64,000 nucleotides of DNA from positions 14,708,606 through 14,772,605 of the forward strand of contig OX940865.1 in NCBI GenBank assembly GCA_954871525.1, written 5' to 3'. The notes beneath the pieces were generated by a model, which was not told the origin of the DNA, made no database searches, and was given only the letters and a program-made list of their open reading frames with translations. The stretch is from Parietaria judaica (lineage: Eukaryota; Streptophyta; Magnoliopsida; Rosales; Urticaceae). Both the position numbers and the translations under genes were made by a program. This document shows, piece by piece, positions 38,193 through 50,564 of this stretch. Positions within the stretch are counted from its first letter, which is position 1, and each line of letters begins with the position of its first letter.

Positions 38193-39210
38193 CTAGTGGA
38201 CGGCACCGCGCTTCGCGCGGTGACGAAGTATTATTTATAAATTTCAACAAAAATTTAAATGAATTTGCAATATTTGTAGCATAATAATAGAAATTAAATT
38301 TGTTCGAAATTAATCAACATTGAATTAAGCAAGTGCACAAAGAATATATATTAATCAACATATATAATCTCATTAATGACTTTAGATGCGATCATGCATA
38401 TAAGAATAGACGCGTAAGCCAATATTCTATGCAAAACAATGTTCAACAATAATATAAGAGCATATATTCATATTAATAATAGTTGGTAAGGTGAGAAATA
38501 AAACTAATAAATGTTAAATGTTATGGACAAATTTAGATTCTATGTTGTAAAGAAAATAATAATAAAAAAAAATGGTGCTGACTAATAGTAATAACATAAT
38601 TATATATATTATATATACTATATATATTATATACATAAATTAATAATATCATCGTCGTAAAAATAATTGACATTTGACAATGTATACATGTAGAAGACTC
38701 ACTTCAAAATTAATAATTATGAAAGTGAAATACCCTAATTTAATAATTATATTGTGCTGACTAATAGTAATAACATAATAATATATATTATATATACTAT
38801 ATATATTATATACTTGCCGGTAGTTGCTAAAAAATAGTACATGTAATCTTCAAATTCTTTTTTTTTTCTTTGTCATTTCATCGTCATCAAATCATCAATA
38901 AAAATAGTAATATATAGATTTTAGAAGTAAATACGTTACATTAAAAAAAACTATACAAAGTAAGAAAAATCCGTTAGACCAAAAACGCATAGTTTAAACT
39001 ATTTTGTAAGAGACTCTTTCCCGCTACAACGTCGATACTCCCATATTCTACAATTTGAAAGTATCTCTTCTATATTGTGGTATTCATTGAGTTAAGTGAC
39101 ACGTTAGTTATTGTAAAGTAATTAAAAATTACGCTCATTAAGCAAAAAACAAAAAAAAAAACATGACAACTTTCCTTGTTTTTTAATTATTCTATACTTT
39201 TAGGCTATGG

Positions 39211-39241
<31 letters not shown>

Positions 39242-41109
39242 TCCGAAAATTTATCATATTCAATTTGCATACCAATGATATCTTTTACATATATTTTTTA
39301 TGTGTAATATCAATTATCAATCTTATGCATATATTTTACCGTATTCGTATAAGTTTACTATGAAAACAAAACTATATTAATGATTTAGTCATTATACTTC
39401 TAAATTATCACTGGAACGACATTCGGGTCAAAAATATACTTTGACTCGAACAATTGAAGTATAAACTTCACAGTAATTAGAAACAACAACTAAAAAGTTT
39501 TCATCATCCTTTCTTTTCTATTTTATATTCTCTTCAAAATCTAAATTGAAAATCTCTTTTATCTTTTTTGACATTTATCTTAATGTTAAAAGGACTCTTC
39601 CATTCCATTGCCTTCTCATAAAACATAAGCAAACAACATAAAAAATGATAGCACTAAATTTTATTTGAGGAGGAGAAGTGTTGGTGTACGAAGTTCACGG
39701 ATAGCATAAGAAAAATAGTAGTAAAAAATAAATTAGCAGTGAATTAAATACAAAAACATGTCTAATCGTGCCATTAATGAGGAATAAAACAATCATTCAA
39801 GAAAGTGATAGGAAGAGTCATAGAAGCAAAGCGCATTGAATTTGAGTGATAAGAGGAGACAGTAAAATCATAATTTTGTAACTGCGTTGAAAAAATTCTT
39901 CAACACGAACAACCAAAAAAAATAAAAATTACTTGAAAAGAATGAGATGTATGGAAACATAATTATTTGACATGAATAATTGTATTGTAATTTTTGAGAT
40001 GTCACTTGTTTGTAGTTCTTTATCAAAATAACAACTAAACTCTGAAAAACGCGTCCATTATTGTTTATATACGCTATTAGACACTTTTAGAGATTGTATT
40101 GTATATACACCCTCTTTGCAATTTTGCATCAAAATAACAATTAATATACATACTTAGTATAAAAAATGACTTGTTTATCCGAACGTAGATGACAATTTGA
40201 AGCATGAAACTAAACTTAACCATTTAAACATAGCAAGCAAAGTGACTATCATAGAAATTTAATTTAGAAGAAGAAAAAATATGTGAACATAGCGGTTTGA
40301 TCATTTTCACTCGAATAATTTCTGCATCTAGAAGTGACACCTGATTCTTCTTCTTCTTCTTGTGCAAGAATTCATAAATGAAGGATTTCACGTTCATAGA
40401 GTATAAATCTATATAGATATGATAAACCAAATTAAATATGTATGCAAAAGAATAGACACAAAACTATTTTTAAATTAAAAATCACCTATTCAGTGAAAGC
40501 TAAAAAGAAAGATATGATACCTTCAAGTTTTCATTCGATGAATCCGTTAAGGCAGCCGAAGACTTGATGACTTCACCAAGAGATAAAAATTCTGCAGAAA
40601 AAACAAACATAAAATTTAATTAAAAAGACTTAAAAATACAGGATTAAAAACATGAACAACAATCTGAGGTAAATGGTAGCTTAGAGTATTGCTTTATATA
40701 GTCATGAAATGAAGAGTTTTAATTCTTTGATTTAGAATCAGAAGGGTATTTTTTAAAATTTATTGGCATATTTAATAAATAGGTTGTTAGTGTAGTGTTA
40801 TTTCTTATTAATCAATTACTTAGTGGTCGGTTAAATGAATATGTCTTTTGATAAAATATCAATGAGAAACTAATGGTCATGTAGTTAAATGAATTGCATA
40901 CACTAAGCGTTAAAATTGTGTAATTAAATGGTCTTGTACGTGTAAAACGTAAAAACATGAATTCAATCAATGAGACACTAATGCCTATAGCATAGCATAA
41001 ATGGTATCAATCTAAATTTTTTTTAATTCAAAATTCAAAATTTTAAGAAATTAATATTTAGCATGTCTATATAATAAAATTATCTTGAGAAATTTTTTTG
41101 TCATCATGC

Positions 41110-41149
<40 letters not shown>

Positions 41150-42235
41150 GAATGTGAAGCCCACAAGAAAAGCCCATCATCCCAGCTCATCAAATACGAC
41201 ATGAACGAAGCAAAACGACATCTATTATTCAGCTCGCATCTACAGCCGTTGGATGGAGGGATGATTGGAAGGCTGTGATTAAAAGCTCAAAAGGTCTTCC
41301 TTCTTGTTTACGATGATGCTCGACAGAAGAGGGTTCCAGGATGAGTGAAGAGAGTTTGGGTTCTCTCTCATGGAGGTTCTTTCATGATGTTTATCTTAGG
41401 GTTTCTCTATCTTTCTTCTCCTATCTCGTGTTTCTCTGAGAGTATATGTATGAGAGCTTCGAGTGTGTAAAGACGATACCTAGTGCATGGCTTCCGGGAA
41501 GTTTCGCCGGAGCAAAGAGTGGATGTAACGCCGGAGATCGGGTTTTGATCTCCGGCCGAACCACTCTCTATAAATGGTTGTCTCGTTCTTCTTTTTCCGC
41601 TTTATTTTTCGTTTCAGTATTGTGGCGATGATTCGACATTTAATCACTTTGTATTTCGTGCAAGAATCGGCGAGAATCGATCCCAATACGTAACAATATA
41701 TATATAAATTGTGTACGGATGGATTGATTTCGATTGAAAAAATAACAAAATTGTTAGAAAATAGAGATCCTCGATTCTTTTGATTATATGTTGCCATCTC
41801 ATCTTAAAAAAAAAACCTTTTTTTTTATAGAATATATATATTACATACAATTTTAGATTACATGATCATATATATAGCATGATATTCATGTGATTTTTTA
41901 TTTTTATAATAAGTTATGTTGTTCAAATGAAAAAAATAACCTCCGCTAAAAAATCTTGAACAATTATATATACTCGTATTAATTTTAATAGTATAATCAA
42001 TTGTTGGTGTGCATGGTTAATTTATATTTTTTTTATGCATACTTATTAACACAGGGAATATAAAAACATCTCAAATAAATAAAATAATTAAATGTGACTT
42101 TAAATATATAAATTGATTTAAATAAAAAAATATAAAATCTGAAAAAATAAGAGTTGAGAATCCTTGTTCTCTCATCTTGACATGTCATCCACTTGTGATC
42201 TTCCTTTTATATATATATATATATTCTAAAAAATC
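38193..42235 (-). mobile_element. non-autonomous Helitron A (about 4.0 kb)
   Basis: The 3' end on the minus strand is the hairpin CACCGCG-CGAAG-CGCGGTG, a spacer and CTAG at 38193-38196, followed by T. The 5' region near 42130-42235 (minus: a TA repeat, then AAAAGGAAGATCACAAGTGG and GATGACATGTC) is clearly related to the 5' end of Helitron B. The exact 5' TC could not be fixed because the AT run has changed. There is no Rep/helicase frame. It contains a solo LTR insertion; without that it would be about 3.5 kb, close to B. Confidence 0.65.
41145..41695 (+). mobile_element. solo LTR, 551 bp, nested in Helitron A
   Basis: It begins TGTTGGAATGTGAAGCCCAC and ends CCCAATACGTAACA (TGTT/AACA ends). 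ATATA flanks both sides, though within AT-repeat DNA. A TATA-like CTATAAATGG at about 41568 and a CT-rich transcribed region fit an LTR promoter. No internal domain is present. Confidence 0.7.
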
Positions 42236-43226
42236 AGGTTTATTTGAAATATATAAAATACGAATGGTTCAGGGTGCGCCGCCGAGTAACGTAATACAAA
42301 CAAAATTCAATTACATACTTAGAAATTCAAACAACATTTTAAAAAACTATGTAATATACTATACCAAAAATCTACTTATATTATTATATATTTAAATTAT
42401 CGAACTACTATGTTACGTTATATTATTATATTCAAACTAGTGAATTAAGAATCATTAAGAAAATGTGCAAAGCTAAATGTTGAATTGATTATTTTATTAT
42501 GAAACTAAAATTAAAATTAGAGAATGTTCCAATCTATTATAACATTTTGAAATTGATCAGCTAAATATATATGAGGCAAAATTGCGGCGAATTTTGTTAT
42601 ATTTGTATAATTTTCAAGTTCTAATCGTGCGGGAACCATGCATTACGAAGGAAATTTAATAGAAAACTTCATGTCGACGACGGTGAAAGCGTCCGATGAA
42701 GGTCCGATGAAGATATAATTATTTTGAGTGTAGATTTGATCATTTTTTTAATAAATGTCTGTCGTCTAAGTCAAAATTAACCATAATAATAAAGGCCAGT
42801 GAAGTATAATAGCTATTAGGAAAAAATGTGTTCGTGTAATTTATTGCATTGTATTATAAGTCCTCTAAAATTAGCGGCAAAAGTTGGCGCGTTTACACAT
42901 TTCTGGCATTAGTATTGATCCTTTTCCCAAAATGAGCGGATAAAGTAACAAAACTCAAATATGTACCACACAATTGTTTTCCAGTTCTTACACAAAATTG
43001 ATGTACGACACAATATATTACAGTCCAAAATTTGTATAAGAAGAAAACAAGAACATTAAATGAAACCAGTTTTATACAAATGTAGCTTGATCATCCTCGT
43101 GTTTCATAAACCAGTTAATATAATATATTGAAGTTCTATGACATTGTAAGTTTTTCTCTCGCTCTTTTACATAACCAATAACATGTGAAATATCTCTAAA
43201 AAAAACATGTGAAATACATAATTATT
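42236..43226. other. intergenic DNA between Helitron A and the large palindrome
   Basis: Nothing was recognised beyond AT-rich sequence. Confidence 0.45.
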
Positions 43227-44646
43227 TGGGATAATAGCGGCAAAAGTGGCCAAAGTTAGGCAAAGTGTGCAAATAAGTAGCCAAACTAATTTAATATCGG
43301 CATAAGTAGCCAAAGTTTACCAAACTGTGGACAGTACAAATTCCATCCATTTCAAGTCAACGCCGTTTGCCACGTCATTTCCACAAGTGTTGAGCTTTGG
43401 CCACTTATTTGCACACTCGGCCTAACTTTAGCCACTTTTGCCGCTATTATCCCTTATTTTTTTACGTTCCAAAGTATTTTTTAGCGTTTATCTATATTTT
43501 TTTTTGTTTTTTTTCTTCTTAAGATTTGACTAAAACTTTATTTCCGAAAGAACTGATTCCGTTTCTTAAATTTAGAACGCTGAATATCACTCTCAATTTT
43601 GAAAACATTAAAATGTGTTATCGATTTCACATGTAATTTACGATCATAGGATTTGACATAAAACCTCTATATACTTAATTGTTAGGGACCATTAGATTTT
43701 TTTAAAGGAATTGGTACGAAATATCCATTCAGCCACAAGTTTTTTTTTTTAATAACTCATTGTGTGTATTAAAATGTACTAAAATATGTATGTTTTAATA
43801 AGTTTGTACAAAATAAAAATTTCGTTAATAATGTTGGCCTAACATTGTTAGTTAAAGTTGAGACTAAAATCGAGATTTTTTTACATTATTTTATTAAGAT
43901 TATTAATTTTATGAAATTTTATTGTACCATGGTAGGAAATTTTATTGTATTTAATGAAATTTCATAAAATTAATAATCTTAATAAAATAATGTAAAAAGG
44001 TCTCGATTTTAGTCTCGGCTCTAACTAACAATGTTAAACCAACATTATTAACGAAATTTTTATTTTGTACAAATTTTTTAGAACATACCTATTTTAGTAC
44101 ATTTTAAAACACACAATGAGTAATTTGAATAAAAAAAACTTGTGGCTAAATGGGTATTTCGTACCAATTCCTTTAAAAAAATCTAATGGTCCCTAACAAT
44201 TAAATATATAGAGGTTTTATGTCAAATTCTATGATCGTAAATTACATGTGAAATTGATAACAAATATTGATGTTTTCAAAATTGAAAGTGATATTCAGCG
44301 TTCTAAATATAAAAAACGGAATCAGTTATTTCGGAAATCAAGTTTTAGTCAAATCTTAAGAAAAATAACAAAAAAAATCTAGATAAACCCTAAAAAATAC
44401 TTTGGAACGTAAAAAAATAAGGGATAATAGCGGCAAAAGTGGCTAAAGTTAGGCCGAGTGTGCAAATAAGTTGCCAAAACTCAACACTTGTGGAAATGAC
44501 ATGACAAACGGCGTTGACTTGAAATGGATGGAATTTGTACTGTCCACGGTTTGGTAAACTTTGGCTACTTATGCCGATATTAAATCGGTTTGGCCACTTA
44601 TTTGTACACTTGACTTAACTTTAGCCACTTTTGCCACTATTATCAC
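43227..44646. repeat. large palindrome (two ~690-bp arms) with a MITE at each end
   Basis: The outer ~230 bases on each side (43227-43456 and about 44420-44646) are copies of one foldback MITE, with GGGATAATAGCGGCAAAAGT ends. The inner ~460 bases of each arm are also reverse complements (TTTTTACGTTCCAAAGTATT, TTAGTCAAATCTTAAGA, CATTGTTAGTTA). The arms meet near 43936 with a spacer of a few dozen bases around TACCATGGTA. There is no coding potential. Confidence 0.85.
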
Positions 44647-45427
44647 TAATTATTTCGATTGCTTGAATTATCTCATTCGCACTCAACTTACGAGTGATGA
44701 AGTTGGTTGCAACTTGCTTTCATCTTTCATAATTTGAATAATTTTTTTTACGTTTTTAGTAATACTAGTAGACTGGCACCGCGCTTCGCGCGGTGGCGAT
44801 AAAATATATCAACAAATTTTGATGAAAATATTTACTATTGTTTAAATTTTAATTTATTGTGTATTTTTAATTTTTTATGTAATTTTTTTTCTATTTTTTT
44901 TAATAATTTGTACATTTTAATAAAAAAATTGACATTCATATCGAATTTATCAATTGCTGGAAAAAGTTATCATTGACTCATGTTTTTGTTATCGATTCAT
45001 GTTGTTGTTATAATTATTGTCGATGCATAATTAAATTAGAAAAATTGTGAATAGGCGAATAATAAAATGAAAATAAAACCTATTGTTTATAAGCTTAGAT
45101 AAAATGATTGGTTTACTATTTAAGTTAATTAGTGACTAAATAATGTAACAAAAAGAGATTAAAAAAAAGTAAAAGCGTAAATTCCACACACGCCAAAAAA
45201 AAAAAAAACCTTAGCTTACATGCAAAATTTTCGTTTATAGCAAATATTTTTTAAATACGACCAAAATAATTATATATGCATACGACTTCACTTAAAAAAA
45301 TGTTAAAGTATGGAAACACAATCATAGTTGAAAACCAAGTTGAAGCTTATTTATGACCTTTTTATTGTTCTTTGTGTTAAGTGACTCCGACAATCACGAA
45401 TCTCATTTTCATATTTTGATATTCATT

Positions 45428-45733
45428 TTATGCCCTCAATCTTTTTAAATATACATATTTCAAGAGTAATTACGATAGATATCTTAATTATGTAAAAAAT
45501 CATAAGACAATAACAAAAGATGGGCGCATCAAAAGATGAACACACCTACATGTGTGATTGAAGACTTTTACCATCAAAAGTGCCCTCAAGCTTTTTAAAT
45601 ATACATATTTCAAGAGTAATTACGATAGATACCTTATTATATGAAAAATCATAAGACAATAACGAAAGATGGACGAGCATCAAAAGATGAACACACATGC
45701 ATGTGTGATTGAAACTTTTACCATCAAAAGTGA
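45428..45733. repeat. tandem duplication (~153 bp) inside Helitron B
   Basis: TTTTTAAATATACATATTTC, AAGAGTAATTACGATAGAT, CATCAAAAGATGAACACAC and CTTTTACCATCAAAAGTG occur twice in order with few differences. Confidence 0.85.
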
Positions 45734-47224
45734 TTAGCCTTCAAAAGTGTAGTTTTTTTTTTCTTTCTTTTTTTTATATGTAGAAAGTGGATTTGTAAAT
45801 TGTAATTTGCTGTCATTTTTTTTTATCCAAATCTTGAATAAATTACAAACAATGTGATGGGCTAATCACCACTTATTTACTATTTTGTAACCTTAAAAGA
45901 AATGAATAAGCTAATTCCTAAGAACCAAAAGTCTCGATAACACTTTAGTAATCCAAATTTGATAACTTGAACTAAATCGGGAACGACATAAGGTTCAACG
46001 TTTTAAATGCAAGGAAAATAACATACTTAATCATATTTGACCAAATTAATCCAAAATTTGAATGATATTGACCAAATTAATCCAAATACCATTCTATTGA
46101 TATGATTTTTTTTTACATATTTAATGTTTAGTTTTTTTATCACTTAAACCTATTAATTAAATTATGTATTTGAGTTAATCAAATGTGAAGGTTTTCACTG
46201 AGCACTTAAATTAATACAAACAAAAATAAATAAATCTTAAGGAGACAAACCCAAGATCATCTAATTCAAACTATGGCTACAATTTTGCTAAGTTAGTTGT
46301 ACAACCCATTCAAAGAAACTAAGTAAGAGTGTAGTACATAATAATAGTTAAATATAGGATATAAATATGATAGTACATTATGGATAAAATATTTTAGAAC
46401 AACCTATATTGGAAGGCGGGAAAACAAACTACTCAAAGAAATGATAATCCACTACGGATAATTTTGAATCTTGTTGGGACACATTCTCCAAAAGCAAGCA
46501 CATTCATAAAAATCGCAAGTTTATATCTATGTTTTATTTATAGCGTTTTGTAGAATGCAAAGAGTATGCTGGGTTTTTTTTTTTCTCCGGGTAAATGAAA
46601 CTATCAATGGGCTTATAATAAAATAACCGTTTGAAAGGCATGAACGCTTCCGATATCACATCAAGACGTCGGATTTCCAAGCATTTAAGTTATATATATG
46701 TTATAAAGCTAACATACCTAATATTAACATAGCATTAATAATATATAACAATTCCATGCATAGAAATATAAATACATTAAATGGGTGATTATCTTATATA
46801 GAACACATGAAAAAACTGAAAAAAAAAAAAAAACAGCAACTGCAAATATATAATAAAGCTTGCATAAAACAGCCAATAAACTAAAAATATATCTTAAAGA
46901 TTTAACTTGTCTATCTTTTTTTTTTTTTTAAATGGTGCTTTTCTATCTCTAAAAATCTCTATTAAAATTGAATTTCAAATTTCCTCCATTTCACACACTC
47001 TCTGTCCAGGCCAAGATTTATTGGCGTATCCCTTGCTTCATGATTCGGACTCAGTTGAAAGGTAGTCAGAATAAGTAATTGACACTAAAATCTCAAACAA
47101 CTCAACTTGATTGCATAAGGTACTATTGCGTTGTATCATCATAAACCAAAGATGACAAAAATCAAACTTTTAAATTCATATTGTTTTTATATATATATAT
47201 ATATATATCTATTTATTCATATAA

Positions 47225-47410
47225 TATATAAATTCTAATGCTATAACAAAATAAATTTTTTATAAGTCAAAATTCATTACGTAAACGTTCAGTTTTCTAA
47301 ATTAATATCATTTCTAGATATTTATTTATTCATAGAGTCTTCTAAATTCTAATGCTATAACAAAATCAATTTTCTATAAGTAAAAAATCAGTACGTAAAC
47401 GTTCTTTACA
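47225..47410. repeat. imperfect tandem duplication inside Helitron B
   Basis: AAATTCTAATGCTATAACAA and TACGTAAACGTTC each occur twice, about 115 bases apart. Confidence 0.7.
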
Positions 47411-48622
47411 AAATCGACTTTCAAAAATGTGTTGCCCACCTCTTCCTAAGGTACCACATAAATATTGTTGTAAAAAAAAAAAAAAAAATTAATGATTGTT
47501 ATATACATAAAAAAAGAAGAAGGAAAAAGCAGAAGTCTTTTATATACACTAACACACAAAATAGTCGTATCCCTGACCTGCAAAATATTTTTCCGATGAC
47601 GAAGTGTTCTGGGATTCATCAAAGAAAAGCAATAAGAATTTACACTGCAAAATTCATTTGAAAAAACAAAAACACATGTAGGACTCTTCGTTACTGCGAC
47701 AATAAATCACAAATACAGGGAGACAATTATTTTGATAAAATGAGAATAATATACAACTGATAATAGAAGCAATTAAAAATATGAAAGAAGTTACGTGAAT
47801 ATGACACACTATTGAAGACGCTCAGCCAAGCTACCCCACGCTCTGAAAGAAAAAGAAACAAAAAACGTCGATTAGTTGAATGAATATGTTAAAAGAATAA
47901 AATTGTGATCCATGAGCCTTGCAAGTGCAATGTCTATACTCTATATATAATATCCATGAGTATCTATTTCTCAGAATTACGTTGGTGACTCTTTATTTTC
48001 CTCGAGGCGCATTGAATATGCATTTAATGATAAATATCATGACATCCAAAATAACCACCATTAGTAAGACTTAATAAAACTTAAATTGGTGACTTTCTAT
48101 TTTTCTTTCCGCACATTGATATGCCTATTGTTGCGCTTGGCATTATATAGTAATATGTAAGACTAATCAATGCAATAATATGAATGTTATTTACTCAGAT
48201 TATCAATGTGAATATACATACGTGTGATATTAAATGTTTGTGTAAAAATAAAATAAAAATCTGAAAAAATAAGAATAGAGAATCTCTTGTTTTTCATTGT
48301 GACATGTCATCAACTTGAGATTTTGCTTTTATATATATATAGAAGATTTTTATTTTAATTGGACAGATTATGAGTAATTAAATACACGTCGTCGTATCAT
48401 CAAACCTAAGCTAAAACACGACCATTGTATTCTCTCTCTCAAATATAAATATAGTTTTAGAAAATTAAAATAGTAGCTGTGTAAAAAAAATGTTCAAAAT
48501 CTTTCTTAATGAAAAATTTTCTTTAGTCACTGAAAATATTTAATCGCGAGTTGTTGCGTTCAAGTTTCAACACAAGTATTTAATCGCGATTGGCGAGTAA
48601 GTCTCGAATCTCGATATATAAT

Positions 48623-49030
48623 AGGGGTTATTTTTTGCAACGTATGTTCCAAATGTCAAGTTTCACCTACCAAGCTCATGTCTTGAGCTGATTCGGAACT
48701 GAGAGATATTATGAACTCGGGTCTGTGAGTAGGGACAGATTGAGTGTGGCTTCTTCCAGCTTCGGAGCTCGAACGAACGCTTGATCAGAGTCCATGGCCG
48801 TGAGAGAAGAAGAAGAAGAAGAAGGGGAGAGAAAGAGCAGGAATTTGTTTTGGGTAAAAGTATTAAAGTTTCAGGCGGAGAAAGAAGAATTTCGGTAAGG
48901 GTACCAGTTTGGAACGCGGTAATCATAAGTTTGAAACGTGGCAAAACTTAACATCCACCTATTGAAACGTGACATAAGTTGGCGGTGCCGATATTTAAAT
49001 ATTTTAGGAACATATGCCGCAAGAAAATAA
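48623..49030. mobile_element. small TIR element with a possible captured exon
   Basis: The left end GGTTATTTTTTGCAACGTAT, continuing GTTCC, is matched in reverse complement by TTATTTTCTTGCGGCATATG, continuing TTCC, at the right end (about 49005-49030). Between them the minus strand carries GC-richer, exon-like DNA with a short frame, MDSDQAFVRAPKLEEATLN, then LSLLTDPSS (48797-48711), preceded by a CT-rich leader. The source gene was not recognised. A Pack-type element is inferred; no target duplication was resolved. Confidence 0.45.
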
Positions 49031-49189
49031 TCAAAACATATGCCGCAAATAAGTATAATAGTTTGATGGGACAGCTTGACATTGTCAGAGTTCGACTCTC
49101 GAGAATCGAGAGTTCACTTCTGAATATATACTTTCCTTTCTTTAAAATAAATATTAACTAAACTGATAATTAGAAAAACAAGAAAAAGT

Positions 49190-49358
49190 GGTAACCCTAG
49201 AACACGAGCATTCTCTCTCTCTCTCTCGTATCATTACCCATAGCCGCTGGCTTCACCTTCTCCGTTGGTTTCCATGCTTCGATCTATTGATTTTCTCGTT
49301 CAAATCAGATGGATCTATTTCCATCTTCCATTGTCTTTGATTTTATCGATCTCTCGAG
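49190..49358 (+). other. leader-like exon before the cassette array
   Basis: A CT-rich tract is followed by an ATG at 49309, MDLFPSSIVFDFIDLS, ending at CTCTCGAG before GTACTT, a plausible donor at 49359. Joining it to the next acceptor at 49446 runs into a stop within a few codons. If transcribed, the RNA may be non-coding or the protein very short. Confidence 0.35.
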
Positions 49359-49446
49359 GTACTTATTGTTCTTCCATTGTATTGTCTTATATATATTTCT
49401 CTATTCCTGATAATGAATTATAATTATGTGTTTGTTGTATACACAG

Positions 49447-50321
49447 ATCGTGAATAAGATCTCAACTTGTGGCGATGGGGGTGTTTGAGATATCTTCTAA
49501 CATGTCAAAGTTTGATAATCTTACCGATCTCTCCTGCGGTGAGCGTTTTCATGTCTTTTTTATATTCATAGATCCGGTATAATTGAATAACTGATGATTA
49601 AGTGTTTATATACATAGATCCGGGATAAGATCGAAACTCGTGGCAATGGAGTCTTGGAGCCTCGCCTTTTCCGATATTGCTTCCACGACGTCAAAGTCTA
49701 CGTCTTTCTCAGATCTCTTCTACGGTTAGTTTTTATTTTTTTCTTCGTGTCTTGTTTAATTGTTTCGCACCCCACCAATTATCATGGATTTTTCAATTTT
49801 GTAAGGAAAATTAGTGTTATAATAGAATCCATGACGATTAAGTTTTTATGTACATAGATCCGGGATGAGATACAAACGCGTGGCTGTGGAGACTTGGAAG
49901 CTTGCCTTTGTTCGAGATCTCTTTGACGATGTTGAAGTCTATTATTATGTCTTTCACAAATCATAGATCCGGGATAAGATCGAAACTCGTGGCAATGGAG
50001 GCTTGGAGCCTCGCCTTGTCTGAGATTGCTTCGACGATGTCAAAGTCTACGTCTTTCTCAGATCTCTTCTACGGTTAGTTTCTATTTTTTTCTTCGTGTC
50101 TTGTTCAATTGTTTCGCACCCCACCAATTATCACTGATTTTCAATTTTGTAAGGACAATTAGCTTTATATTAATAGAATCCATGACGATTAAGTTTTTAT
50201 GTACATAGATCCGGGATGAGATACAAACTCGTGGCTATGGAGACTTGGAAGCTTGCCTTTGTTAGAGATCTCTTTGACAATGTTGAAGTCTATTATTATG
50301 TCTTTCACAAATCATTCTACG
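49447..50321 (+). repeat. array of five exon-like cassettes with splice-like borders
   Basis: Cassettes lie at 49447-49538, 49618-49724, 49858-49964, 49967-50073 and 50209-50321. Each begins ATC after an AG (ACATAG or ACACAG; TCATAG in the fourth), four of them with ATCCGGGATRAGAT. Four end in a G before GT (CTACG/GTTAGT, CTACG/GTGAGT or CTGCG/GTGAGC); the third lacks a donor. Each holds an ATG-initiated open frame (MESWSLAFSDIASTT, MEAWSLALSEIASTM, METWKLAFVRDLFD and similar). Cassettes 2-3 and 4-5 form two copies of one ~349-base module. Splicing the cassettes in series meets stops, so a single long protein is unlikely. The product is not recognised. Confidence 0.7.
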
Positions 50322-50564
50322 GTGAGTTTTCTTTTCCGTGTCTTGGTAAATTGTTATTCACCATTCCCATGGATTCTTCATTTGTAAGTAGTGTTATAAG
50401 TACCAATATTTTTTGTTTTGTTTTGAAAGTAAGACGGAATTTTGAAGAGAGAGCGTAGCTACGCAGTTTTGTACAGTTTGATCGGGGACAAGTGGGAGAA
50501 AAGTTGTTAAAATGAAGGGTAGAGTAAGAAAGATACAAATAAAAAAGAATAATAATGCTCAAGG

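Larger units (their letters stand above)
44765..48346 (-). mobile_element. non-autonomous Helitron B (3582 bp)
   Basis: The 3' end on the minus strand is CACCGCG-CGAAG-CGCGGTG, spacer, CTAG (44765-44768), then T. The 5' end on the minus strand is TCTTCTATATATATATAAAA at 48346, preceded by A. Both boundaries therefore fit insertion between A and T. The first ~100 bases are about 85% like those of Helitron A. There is no Rep/helicase frame. Confidence 0.75.
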
